A DNA stretch of 64,000 bases, from the NCBI GenBank assembly GCA_015075365.1, contig JABTUN010000004.1, positions 496,001 to 560,000 on the forward strand, written 5' to 3'. Every line of letters starts with the position of its first letter. Position 1 is the stretch's first letter. The position numbers and the translations under genes were made by a program. The DNA is from Verrucomicrobiaceae bacterium (GTDB lineage Bacteria > Verrucomicrobiota > Verrucomicrobiia > Verrucomicrobiales > Verrucomicrobiaceae). Of this stretch, positions 8,923 through 17,405 are shown in pieces. Under the pieces are notes generated by a model that did not search any database, was not told where the DNA came from, and worked only from the letters and a program-made list of their open reading frames with translations.

Positions 8923-11575
8923 ATTCCACCGCGCTGACATCCAGCTTCACGAAGTCGAGAAGCTCCTCGCTGCTCATGTCGGTGAGCATTTTCTCCGCGC
9001 CGGCACCATCACCCACCAGGTCCTGGGCGAGGGACAGCTTTTCGTCGATGAGAGCGTCGATGCGTTGTTCGATGGTGCCCTGGCAGATGAATTTGTGGAC
9101 GATGACGTTTTGTTTCTGGCCGATGCGGAAGGCGCGGTCGGTGGCCTGGTTTTCGACGGCGGGGTTCCACCAGCGGTCGAAGTGGATGACGTGGCTGGCG
9201 GCGGTGAGGTTGAGGCCGGTGCCGCCGGCTTTGACGCTGATGACCATGAAGGGCGGGCCGCCGGGCTGCTGAAAGGCTTCGACGAGCCCGGGGCGCTTCT
9301 TCACGCTGGTGCCGCCGTGCAGGATGAGGCCTTCGCGACCGAACACGCTGCTCAGGTAGCGGGCGAGCGGATCGCAGGTTTCCTGGAACTGCGTGAAGAT
9401 GAGGGCGCGCTCGCGTTTCTCGGCGAGTTGGCCGCAGATCTCGGCGAGGCGGGCGAACTTGCCGCTGTCGGCGGGAGCCCACGCGCCGTCGCCGTTCCAG
9501 TGGCTTGGGTGGTTGCAGACTTGCTTGAATTTGAGCAGGAAGCCGAGCACGAGGCCCTGTCGCTTGATCGGCTCCATTTCTTTGTCGGCGAGCATCTTGG
9601 CGAGTTGATCGACGAGCTTCGCGTAAATCGTCGCCTGGCGCTTCGTGAGGCCGCAGAAGGCCTTCAGCTCGATCTTGTCCGGCAGATCGCTGATGATGCG
9701 GCGATCCGTCTTCATGCGGCGCAGGATATAGGGCCGCACAAGCCTTCGAAGCGGCGCGTAGCCTTCGCTGGACTTCGCGCAGTGTTTCACGGCCTCGGCA
9801 AAGGCTGCGCTGCCGCCGAGCAGGCCGGGATTGAGGAAATCGAAGAGACTCCAGAGATCGCCGGGGCGGTTTTCGACCGGGGTGCCGGTCAAAGCGATGC
9901 GCGTGGGTGCCTGCAAGGCCTTCACCGCCTTCGCGGAGCCGCTGCCGCTGTTTTTGATGGCCTGCGCTTCATCGAGAATGACCATGCTCCAGGCGTGCGA
10001 GAGCCATGCGTCAGTCTTTTGCAGGAATTGATACGTCGTGAGCATCACGTCAAAGCCACGCAAGGCCTCCGCCGGATGCGTGGCGGCCCAAGCGAGCGTT
10101 TCGCGATCCGTCTGCGAGGGGTGCGCAATGAAGAGTCGCAGATCAGGCGCGAACTTCGCGACTTCGGCTTTCCAGTTTCCGATGAGGGAGGCGGGAACGA
10201 TGAGCAAAGCAGGAGCGCGAACGCCCTCGTCCGCCTTCTTGGCCAACAGCAGCGCAATCACCTGCACCGTCTTCCCGAGGCCCATGTCATCCGCCAGACA
10301 CGCTCCGAGGCCCAACTGCGTCATGAACTTCAACCACGCGAAACCTTGCCGCTGATACGGTCGCAACGTCGCACGCAGATTTTCGGGCGGAGAGGCTTCT
10401 TCGGGGGTTTGGAGCTTTTGAAGCACTTCGGCGAGTTTTTCGCCGGCGATGACGGTGCTCCACTCGGGCACGAATTCGGCCACTTCGCCCTCCGCGGCCG
10501 ATTTGGCCTCGCCAAAGCCTGCGAGGAGTCGCATGCCGTCGAGAAAGCCGATGCCGCCCTCGCCGGTGGCGTTCTGCACGCGTTTCCAGTGCGCCATGAC
10601 CTGCTGCAGCTTTTCGCCATCGACCTCCACCCACTTGCCACGCAGCGAAACGAGTCCCGTGTCGGCGCTGAGCAGCCTTTCGAGTTCTGCAGGCGTCAAC
10701 GGCTCGCCATCGAGGCTTTGCTCGATCTTGAAGCTCAGCAGCGTGCCGGCATGCAGGGAGGTCTTCTTCGGCGCATCGATGGTCACCGCGACGGTCGGGC
10801 GCGAGGTCTTGCCGGCCTTCCACCAGTCCGGCAGCTTCATGATGATGCCGCATTCTTGAAACACGGCCGTCTCGCGAAGCACGCGATAGGCCTCCTGCGG
10901 CGACATCGCCATCGGTTGGAAGAGTCGCTTCGACTCAAGCCACTCGCGCAGCAGCTTCGATTTGTCTGCGGCGAGCCTCACGGGCTCCAGCAGCGCATTC
11001 AGCGCCGTTTGATCCTTCTGACCGGCATAAAGCTGAAGCGCCCGCGCCAGCGGAAGATGCTGCGGCTGCCCGGTGGCGCTGAGTTTCTCCGTAAACGTCG
11101 CCAAAAACGCAAAAGGCCGCTGCGTGTCCGTCTTGTTCTCCGCGAGGTGAAAGCTCACGCGACCAACGACATGCCACGCCGGGCATTCCTCGCGCAGCCA
11201 GGCCTCGACACCCTGCGTGGCGACTTGGCCAATGTGCGCCACGAGATCATTCCACCATCGCTCGAGCACCTCCGCCGTGACATGCTCCGCGCCGATGAAG
11301 GGCGGGATGGTGGCGAGAAAGCTCGCACGTTCCTCCAACGGAGGCACCGGAAGCTGCTCGATGCTTTTCGTCTGGCAAAGCCGCGTGAACAACCGCTGCG
11401 CCCACTCGCGCAGCCATCGAAACGGCGGCTCAAGCTCCGCCTCATGCAGCTCAGCGGCCAGCAGACGGAGAAGAGGCACTGCCCCGTTACACCCGCTCAT
11501 CTTCCGCTCCACCGACGACTCCGCCGCGCCTTCGAGCGTGAGGATTCCTTCGGGAGTGATGACGGGGGTGAGCAT
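8921..11575 (-). CDS. SNF2-family ATPase/helicase (bacterial, 884 aa)
   Basis: An SNF2-type DNA translocase. Residues 1-400 are an N-terminal extension of the kind found in bacterial SNF2 proteins. The ATPase core follows: the LRPYQRQGFAWL Q-motif region, Walker A in DDMGLGKT (about 424-431), DEAQ Walker B (about 533-536) and TGTPVENR motif III. The helicase C half carries the SVKAGGTGLNLT and ATDRAFRIGQ signatures near 780-815. It starts 6 bp after the stop of a Uma2-family gene on the same strand, so the two are probably cotranscribed. A second SNF2 gene is divergent on the other side. Chromatin-remodeller-like translocation along DNA is known for the family; the cellular role in bacteria is mostly unknown. 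Confidence 0.92.
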   Translation of the reverse strand: MLTPVITPEGILTLEGAAESSVERKMSGCNGAVPLLRLLAAELHEAELEPPFRWLREWAQRLFTRLCQTKSIEQLPVPPLEERASFLATIPPFIGAEHVTAEVLERWWNDLVAHIGQVATQGVEAWLREECPAWHVVGRVSFHLAENKTDTQRPFAFLATFTEKLSATGQPQHLPLARALQLYAGQKDQTALNALLEPVRLAADKSKLLREWLESKRLFQPMAMSPQEAYRVLRETAVFQECGIIMKLPDWWKAGKTSRPTVAVTIDAPKKTSLHAGTLLSFKIEQSLDGEPLTPAELERLLSADTGLVSLRGKWVEVDGEKLQQVMAHWKRVQNATGEGGIGFLDGMRLLAGFGEAKSAAEGEVAEFVPEWSTVIAGEKLAEVLQKLQTPEEASPPENLRATLRPYQRQGFAWLKFMTQLGLGACLADDMGLGKTVQVIALLLAKKADEGVRAPALLIVPASLIGNWKAEVAKFAPDLRLFIAHPSQTDRETLAWAATHPAEALRGFDVMLTTYQFLQKTDAWLSHAWSMVILDEAQAIKNSGSGSAKAVKALQAPTRIALTGTPVENRPGDLWSLFDFLNPGLLGGSAAFAEAVKHCAKSSEGYAPLRRLVRPYILRRMKTDRRIISDLPDKIELKAFCGLTKRQATIYAKLVDQLAKMLADKEMEPIKRQGLVLGFLLKFKQVCNHPSHWNGDGAWAPADSGKFARLAEICGQLAEKRERALIFTQFQETCDPLARYLSSVFGREGLILHGGTSVKKRPGLVEAFQQPGGPPFMVISVKAGGTGLNLTAASHVIHFDRWWNPAVENQATDRAFRIGQKQNVIVHKFICQGTIEQRIDALIDEKLSLAQDLVGDGAGAEKMLTDMSSEELLDFVKLDVSAVE

Positions 11576-11581
11576 TCGTCC

Positions 11582-12259
11582 CTACTTCTTCAGCGCCGAT
11601 AGCACCTTCGCTTTGTCACACGCCAGGGCTGCGGCGAGATCTAGCACGAGACCGGGGAAAATGCGGCTGCGGAGTTTGCCGTGGCGGTCGGGCTTCATCT
11701 TGATGTACTGGCCTTCTTCGAGCACGAACCAGTCGATCTCGGCATCCTCGGTGCGCCAGACGATGTATTCGGCGACTTCTAGACGACGATAGACGCGGAG
11801 TTTGTCGCGCAGGTCGATGGAGGCCGTGCTGGAGGCGATTTCGACGACGAGCTCAGGCGAGCCGCAGAGGTAGTTTTTCGTGTTCAGCCACACGCGGCCG
11901 CCTTTGCGCGGAGGCGAGCAGAGGATGGCGTCAGGCTGGAAGGCGTTTTCGGTGTCGAGGAGGAGCGTGGCATTCGGCAGCAACTCCAGATCATGCTCTG
12001 AGGCATAAGTGCCGAGCCAAAGTTGCAGAACTCCATCAGGACGAGAATGAGTGACGCGGACTGGGGATGGCATATGGACGACTCCTTCGATGAGCTGGGC
12101 TTTTTTCACGCCGGGCATGTCCTCATAGCGGCGCAGGAACTCGGTCAGTGTGAGCATGTCACCGTTTTCCAGCGGCGGAAGGACAGCGGGTGTCCGGCGC
12201 GGCAGGGCGCGGGCACGGCGGGCGGATGAACGGGCGGCCATCATGCCAGATGATGCCAT
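11582..12259 (-). CDS. Uma2 family endonuclease-like protein (DUF820)
   Basis: A 225-residue protein of the Uma2/DUF820 family, which has a PD-(D/E)xK nuclease fold. Diagnostic pieces are QLIEGVVHMPSPV, the FQPDAILC strand with the conserved Asp, PELVVEIASSTASIDLRDK with the Glu and Lys-side residues, and VAEYIVW. The first 35 residues are Arg/Ala-rich and may be an overextended start; an internal Met begins MLTLTEFLRRYED, which may be the true start. Members occur in large numbers in Cyanobacteria and Verrucomicrobiota with no agreed function. Here it lies 6 bp upstream of an SNF2 ATPase, suggesting a shared operon. Confidence 0.86.
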   Translation of the reverse strand: MASSGMMAARSSARRARALPRRTPAVLPPLENGDMLTLTEFLRRYEDMPGVKKAQLIEGVVHMPSPVRVTHSRPDGVLQLWLGTYASEHDLELLPNATLLLDTENAFQPDAILCSPPRKGGRVWLNTKNYLCGSPELVVEIASSTASIDLRDKLRVYRRLEVAEYIVWRTEDAEIDWFVLEEGQYIKMKPDRHGKLRSRIFPGLVLDLAAALACDKAKVLSALKK

Positions 12260-12435
12260 CCTGAGTGCCGGGATGCAATCTTGATCCCAAAGCGACCCAT
12301 TTTTGAACGTTTCCGCCCCCTCTCATCGGCGCGTCACATAAAAAACACCGTCACGGCCCTTTCCAAGACACTTTCGCCTGCTAGCGTTCCGGTTCGCTCG
12401 CGGCGGTTTTGGACCTCGCGGGCGAATCCAACCGC

Positions 12436-15400
12436 ATGCCTGCCCTCACCGAAGAAATCCCCACGCTGCTGAAGCAGTTCGATCCACGCATCCGCCAGGA
12501 GGCGGAGCGATTGGTGGACGATGATGCGGTTGTCGGGATCGACCTTCTCGAAGAGGAAATGATGGCGGAGGTGAAGCTGGACAAGCAGGCGGTGAATGTG
12601 CGCTGGCTGCAAACACCGCGCGGCTGGCTGGGCGAGTGCGATGCGGGCGAAAAGGAGCTGGATGACCTGGCGCTGTGCGCCTCGCTCGTGGCGGTGCAGC
12701 GTCGCGAGGCGCGGGGCACGTTGCCGGCCCCGCATGCGGCGGAGGAGGATTTTGAAGATGTGATCACGGCGAAGCTGGGCCGTGCGCTCGATTCGAACGA
12801 GGAGAACTACCTCGCGAAGCTGGAGAAGCGCTACGAGCGCGTGGTGCTCACCGGCAAGATCTTTGACCAGGACATGGTGCGCCTGCACCCGAAGTGGCAG
12901 ATCAAATCGACCGAGCCGATCACGCTGTGGCCGGAGCAGCCGAAGACGCTGCGCCAGTTCTGGAACTACGTCGCCGTGGCGTTGGCGGACAAAGGACTCG
13001 TCGTGCCGCTCTTCCTGCGCGGCATCGCGGATGTGGAGGCCACGCGGGATTCGCTCAAAGACTGGCGGCATGAGAGCACGGTGCCGCAGTGGCGCGCACG
13101 CATCCGGCAGTTCAATGAATCGCGCATCGCGAAGATGCCGCCGCGCCTGCGCTCGCTCGATTTCCGCCTGATCATCAGCGTGCATGAGGCACGCCTGCAG
13201 GTGCGCGACAACACGCGTGAGACTCCCGAATTCCAAAACGTGCATCCGCTGGAGGTGGAGCGCTTTGGGAAGCAACTGCGCGACGGCCATGTGATGACCT
13301 CCGCGGCCTCGGAGCTGCTGCTGGTGAATTGTTTGACGCTGAGCGAGGGCGGCAGCACAGGACCTTTCCGATTGGAGGGCGAATCGCACGCCTCTTGGCT
13401 CGCGGGTCTCTTCCAAAAGCCTGCTTTGCATGATCTGCTGCTGAATCGCGACGAGGTGCCGGTGGAGCGTGTGGCGGAGCCTTTGAAGTGGAGCAGCCGC
13501 GAGAGCGATGACGGACGGAAGCTGCTTATGAGCCTCGTCACCACGGCGAACGAGCCCGCGCCGATGCCGCTGCGCATCCTGCGTGGTGTGGAGAATTTTT
13601 ATCTGAGCCGCGACCAGCTTTTCAGCGGTCCGCCGTGGCTCGGCGACGAGTCTTTGATCGAAAGCGAGATCGCCCTGCCGATGGAGGCGGTGGCGACACC
13701 CGAGGGCATTTCCTTCCTCGGCGGCCTGGAGGTGCCGGTGCCGCCCAGCATTGCCTCACGGGTAAAGCATGAGGCCTTGCGCGTGAAAATCACCGCCGCG
13801 TGCAAGGCCAGACCCTCCGCAGGCGGTGGCACGGAGTATGCGACCTTCAAGCTCGAGGCGATGGGCGCCGACGGCCGTGCCCGCGAGGTGCTCACGCCGC
13901 GCGGATGGTCGCCGCTCGTGCCGGATGACGCCGAGGACGATGAGATCATCGTGCGTGATCGCGATGCGCTGCGCACCGCCGAGCGCATCGTGCAGGAAGG
14001 CCGCTTCGCGTGGGATTTTGAATCGAATGCCTTCCGTCATCGCATGGCGAAGGATTTCCCGGATTGGTTTCACAATTGGGGCACCACGTTGCCGGAAAAC
14101 ATCGATCTGCAATCCGACGAGCAGCTTCAGAGCATCCTCGCCGATCCGCTCATCGCCCGCGTGCGCCTCGAGGCGAAGCAAGGCGGCGACATCGACTGGC
14201 TGGACCTGCGCATCGTCTTCGACATCGAGGGCGCGGACCTCAAACCGGCCGACATCCGCCGGCTGCTCGCCGCGAAGGGTGAATACGTGCGCCTCGCCGA
14301 TGGCTCGTGGCGTCGCGTGAAGCTGGAGCTCAGCGACGAACAGATCGCGATGCTCGACAGCCTCGGCATCGATTTGGAGGCCGATGGCAGCGACACGCAT
14401 CGACTGCATTGGCGTCAGCTCGCGCAGGAAAAAGCCGCCGAGATCGTCAATCCGAAGGCGTGGGAAAAAATCGTCCAGCGCATGGAGGACGCGAAGCTCG
14501 ACGCGAAACCGCCCGTGCCCGCCGAGCTCACCGTCACGCTGCGTCCGTATCAGGTCGAGGGTTATCAATTCCTCACCTACCTCACGCTGAACCGCTTTGG
14601 CGGCATCCTCGCCGACGACATGGGCCTCGGCAAAACGCTCCAAAGCATCGCCTGGGTGCTGTGGCTGAAATCACGCAAGCCCGAAGGCGGCCCGCATCTG
14701 CCCATCCTCGTCGTGTGCCCGAAATCCGTGCTCGATGTGTGGGCGTTGGAGTTCAAAAAAGGCGCTCCACACCTCCGCGTGCTCGTCTTGCATGATCGCG
14801 ACCTCTTTGACCTGAAACTCGTGCAGGAGCAGATCGACGTGCTCGTGCTCAATTACGCCCAGCTCCGCAGTTTCGGCGAAGAACTGGCCCTCATCCGCTT
14901 TTTGGCCTGCATCCTTGATGAAGGCCAGCACATCAAAAATCCCGACTCGCAGACCGCCCGCAGCGCCCGCGGCCTCCGTGCCGACAATCGCCTCGTTTTG
15001 AGCGGCACCCCGCTCGAAAACCGCCTGCTCGATCTGTGGAGCCTCATGACCTTCGCCACGCCCGGAGCGCTCGGCGACCGCAACTACTTCCACCGCAACT
15101 TTGACCGCCGCAAAGACAGCAAGGCCAGCGAACGCCTCGCCGCACGTCTGCGTCCGTTTTTGCTCCGCCGCACGAAGGCGCAAGTCGCCCGCGATCTGCC
15201 CTCGCGCACCGAGGAAACCCTCATCAGCGAGATGAGCGGCCGCCAGGCCGAGCTCTACAAGGAAGAACTCGCCCGCGCCCAGATGCTCGTGCTCAGCAGC
15301 AGCGGCTTCGACATGGTGAACAAGCGCCGCTTTGCCCTGTTGCAGGCTTTGACGCGGCTCCGGCAGATCTGCTGCCACCCGAGCCTCGTCGATAAAACCG

Positions 15401-15936
15401 CCGAGAACGAGGAAAGCGCCAAACTCACCGCCACGCTCGAGCGCATCGAGGAACTGCATGCCGAAGGCCACAAGGTGCTGCTCTTCAGCCAGTTCGTCAG
15501 CATGCTCAAAATCATCCGCACGAAGCTGGAGGAGATGAAACTGCCCTACCACTGGCTCACCGGCGCCAGCACCGATCGTGCGAGCATCGTGAAGGCCTTC
15601 CAGGAGGACGAAAACGCCAGCGTGTTTCTTTTGAGCCTCAAAGCCGGCGGCAGCGGCCTCAACCTCACCAGCGCCAGCTACGTCATCCTCTACGACCCGT
15701 GGTGGAACCCCGCCGTCGAAAATCAAGCCATCGACCGCGCCCACCGCATCGGCCAGACCCAGCCTGTCATCGCCTACCGCATGCTCACCCGCAGCACGAT
15801 CGAGGAAAAGATCATGACCCTTCAGCAGAAGAAGAACCTCATGATCAGCAATGTCCTCGGCGAAGGCGGCTTCACGAACCTCCTGCAAAAGGAAGACTTC
15901 GAGTTCCTCTTCGACATCGAGGCGGCGAGGGTGTGA
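12436..15936 (+). CDS. SNF2-family ATPase/helicase (1166 aa)
   Basis: A large SNF2 translocase. An N-terminal region of about 690 residues precedes the core: LRPYQVEGYQFLTYL, Walker A ADDMGLGKT (726-734), DEGQHIKN (about 827), SGTPLENR, then the helicase C domain with SLKAGGSGLNLT and QAIDRAHRIGQ (1097-1107). The ATG at 12436 is preferred over an in-frame TTG 27 bases upstream. It is divergent from the Uma2-SNF2 operon; the 176-bp spacer presumably holds both promoters. Immediately after the stop codon a three-way palindrome begins, and the last 216 bp of this gene are repeated 1.45 kb downstream (17171-17389). Confidence 0.93.
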   Translation: MPALTEEIPTLLKQFDPRIRQEAERLVDDDAVVGIDLLEEEMMAEVKLDKQAVNVRWLQTPRGWLGECDAGEKELDDLALCASLVAVQRREARGTLPAPHAAEEDFEDVITAKLGRALDSNEENYLAKLEKRYERVVLTGKIFDQDMVRLHPKWQIKSTEPITLWPEQPKTLRQFWNYVAVALADKGLVVPLFLRGIADVEATRDSLKDWRHESTVPQWRARIRQFNESRIAKMPPRLRSLDFRLIISVHEARLQVRDNTRETPEFQNVHPLEVERFGKQLRDGHVMTSAASELLLVNCLTLSEGGSTGPFRLEGESHASWLAGLFQKPALHDLLLNRDEVPVERVAEPLKWSSRESDDGRKLLMSLVTTANEPAPMPLRILRGVENFYLSRDQLFSGPPWLGDESLIESEIALPMEAVATPEGISFLGGLEVPVPPSIASRVKHEALRVKITAACKARPSAGGGTEYATFKLEAMGADGRAREVLTPRGWSPLVPDDAEDDEIIVRDRDALRTAERIVQEGRFAWDFESNAFRHRMAKDFPDWFHNWGTTLPENIDLQSDEQLQSILADPLIARVRLEAKQGGDIDWLDLRIVFDIEGADLKPADIRRLLAAKGEYVRLADGSWRRVKLELSDEQIAMLDSLGIDLEADGSDTHRLHWRQLAQEKAAEIVNPKAWEKIVQRMEDAKLDAKPPVPAELTVTLRPYQVEGYQFLTYLTLNRFGGILADDMGLGKTLQSIAWVLWLKSRKPEGGPHLPILVVCPKSVLDVWALEFKKGAPHLRVLVLHDRDLFDLKLVQEQIDVLVLNYAQLRSFGEELALIRFLACILDEGQHIKNPDSQTARSARGLRADNRLVLSGTPLENRLLDLWSLMTFATPGALGDRNYFHRNFDRRKDSKASERLAARLRPFLLRRTKAQVARDLPSRTEETLISEMSGRQAELYKEELARAQMLVLSSSGFDMVNKRRFALLQALTRLRQICCHPSLVDKTAENEESAKLTATLERIEELHAEGHKVLLFSQFVSMLKIIRTKLEEMKLPYHWLTGASTDRASIVKAFQEDENASVFLLSLKAGGSGLNLTSASYVILYDPWWNPAVENQAIDRAHRIGQTQPVIAYRMLTRSTIEEKIMTLQQKKNLMISNVLGEGGFTNLLQKEDFEFLFDIEAARV

Positions 15937-15995
15937 AAAGTTGCCTTGTTGCTGTGCAACAAGGCCGCCCTGTTCCGCAGGAACAGGGCAACTTT
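15937..15995. repeat. Palindromic element: two hairpins on one outer stem
   Basis: Starts on the base after the SNF2 stop codon. The outer stem AAAGTTGCC (15937-15945) pairs with GGCAACTTT (15987-15995). Inside are two perfect hairpins, CCTTGTTGC/GCAACAAGG (15944-15952, 15956-15964) and GCCCTGTTCC/GGAACAGGGC (15967-15976, 15980-15989), each with a 3-base loop. The inner and outer stems share a few bases, so they compete. Similar architecture recurs elsewhere in the window. It may also end transcription of the SNF2 gene. Confidence 0.8.
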
Positions 15996-15996
15996 G

Positions 15997-16407
15997 TTAC
16001 GAGCTTTCGGGCGTCGTCTTCTTGCCGGGCAGCAGAAGAATCACACTCAAAACCCACGCTCCCAGCACCACATAATGCCCGAGCACCTCTCGGAGCATTA
16101 ACAGCTCGTTGCTGGCAGGAGTATCGGCAGGGAACGTCAAACGAGTGTCATTCTGATAGATCACCCAACTGAGCAGAACAAAGCCCACCAGGATGCCCAA
16201 TCGATACAAACGGTTCGGCGATGGACGCCACAGAACCAAGGCGGAACAATAAACCCACGCCAAGCCCACCAAAACCACTGGATGGCCGAGGCCCATCATC
16301 GGAACAAAACCGCCAAAGAGCACCCCTGACATCACCAACATCGCCCATGGGCCGATGATCTTCACGGTGGCGAAGGCCTTCAGATAAGTCGAGAGGCTGG
16401 GAGTCAT
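15997..16407 (-). CDS. Small four-helix membrane protein, unknown function
   Basis: A 136-residue protein with four hydrophobic segments at about 19-37, 43-60, 68-85 and 110-127 and a short polar C-terminus. I do not recognise a family. Its stop codon touches the palindrome after the SNF2 gene. It lies 22 bp downstream of the antitoxin gene on the same strand, so it may be part of the same inserted block and transcript as the HigBA pair. Confidence 0.65.
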   Translation of the reverse strand: MTPSLSTYLKAFATVKIIGPWAMLVMSGVLFGGFVPMMGLGHPVVLVGLAWVYCSALVLWRPSPNRLYRLGILVGFVLLSWVIYQNDTRLTFPADTPASNELLMLREVLGHYVVLGAWVLSVILLLPGKKTTPESS

Positions 16408-16428
16408 TGATGGGCCTTGTGAAGAGCA

Positions 16429-16788
16429 TTACGCACTCACCGCCTTCATCACCGCACGCGGATTCGACCGGGCGACGCGCAGGAGTGTCAAGGCAGCGCC
16501 GGTGGGCTTGCGGCGGCCTTGTTCCCACTGGTGGAGGGTGCGGAGGCTGACGCCGAGAAGCGTGGCGAAGTCTTTTTGCGTCACTTTCAGCGCCGCGCGG
16601 GCATCTTGAGCCAGACGGGCCGCTTCTTTATCGGCATTGGCCTTGCGCACGGTCTCCGGTTTCAGCGCGATGCGACGCACGCTGCCATCCGGCAGCTTTT
16701 CAAGCTTCCAGGCACGCGTTGGAGCCAGCTTGCCGCTGCGCAGCGCGGCGATCTCGGCGTGGATGGCATTCAGTTCAGAGGTTTTCAT
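16429..16788 (-). CDS. HigA/NadS-like antitoxin with XRE-type HTH
   Basis: A 119-residue protein whose C-terminal part (about 74-106) is a helix-turn-helix of the XRE type: TQKDFATLLGVSLRTLHQWE followed by a GRRKP turn, a signature of antitoxins paired with RelE/HigB toxins. The N-terminal half is charged and probably binds the toxin. The start at 16788 overlaps the stop of the toxin gene by 4 bp (ATGA), and the toxin-first order is that of higBA loci. Such antitoxins repress their own promoter. Confidence 0.86.
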   Translation of the reverse strand: MKTSELNAIHAEIAALRSGKLAPTRAWKLEKLPDGSVRRIALKPETVRKANADKEAARLAQDARAALKVTQKDFATLLGVSLRTLHQWEQGRRKPTGAALTLLRVARSNPRAVMKAVSA

Positions 16789-17093
16789 GGTTTGATTTGG
16801 CGGAGGATGGTTTTGATTTCGTCGGTAGAGAGATTTTCCTGTTCGTTCTTCGCGTAGCATCGTGCGAGGACGATCACATCGTCGTCCGTGACCCAGTAGT
16901 AGATGATTCGCAGGCCGCCGCGCTTGCCGCGCCCGGTAGCCCTCCAGCGAACCTTTCGCAGGCCACGACCGGAGGGAATCACATCCCCGGCATCGGGGCG
17001 GTCCATGAGATGAAGTTGAAGATGCAACAGCTCATCATCAGGCAAGTGTTCCTCGGCCTGATGGGTGAATGTTGGCAGTTCCTGGAAAATCAT
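16785..17093 (-). CDS. HigB/RelE-family toxin
   Basis: A 102-residue basic protein of the RelE/ParE superfamily: IIYYWVTDDDVIVLARCYAK is the typical last-strand segment, preceded by the Lys/Arg-rich KVRWRATGRGKRGG stretch, and ENLSTDEIKTIL ends the family C-terminus. Members cleave mRNA on the ribosome or bind other targets. It is first in a two-gene module with an XRE-type antitoxin, with a 4-bp overlap. The module sits between the SNF2 gene and a second copy of that gene's 3' end, so it is likely imported cargo. Confidence 0.86.
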   Translation of the reverse strand: MIFQELPTFTHQAEEHLPDDELLHLQLHLMDRPDAGDVIPSGRGLRKVRWRATGRGKRGGLRIIYYWVTDDDVIVLARCYAKNEQENLSTDEIKTILRQIKP

Positions 17094-17170
17094 GGCGGGC
17101 TGATCGGTGCGTCAGTGGCGCACTTGTCCTCCCGTTGCGAGCCTGGGTCAAGCCAGACCTTCCCACCCAA

Positions 17171-17389
17171 AACCAGGCCATCGACCGCGCCCACCGTATC
17201 GGCCAGACCCAGCCCGTCATCGCCTACCGCATGCTCACCCGCAGCACCATCGAGGAAAAGATCATGACCTTGCAGCAAAAGAAAAACCTCATGATCAGCA
17301 ACGTCCTCGGCGAAGGCGGCTTCACGAACCTCCTGCAGAAGGAAGACTTCGAATTCCTCTTCGATGTTGAGGCGTCGAGGGTGACCTAA
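17171..17389 (+). pseudogene. Second copy of the 3' end of the SNF2 gene
   Basis: Bases 17171-17386 match 15721-15936 with about 16 differences in 213 compared bases, counted by eye. Only two change the protein (Ile to Val and Ala to Ser near the end), and the stop comes one codon later. The copy starts abruptly at the QAIDRAHRIGQ signature; upstream sequence is unrelated. There is no start or ATPase core, so it is a gene remnant. The excess of synonymous differences means the copy was under selection after it diverged, so it came from a functional homologue rather than a recent local duplication. Confidence 0.9.
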
Positions 17390-17405
17390 TAGCCGCACAT
17401 CTTGG

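Noticed and set aside
9065..11602. Long open frame on the plus strand through the SNF2 gene, 845 codons
   Set aside because: Antisense shadow of a conserved SNF2 gene caused by high GC; no family resemblance, Arg/Leu/His-rich composition.
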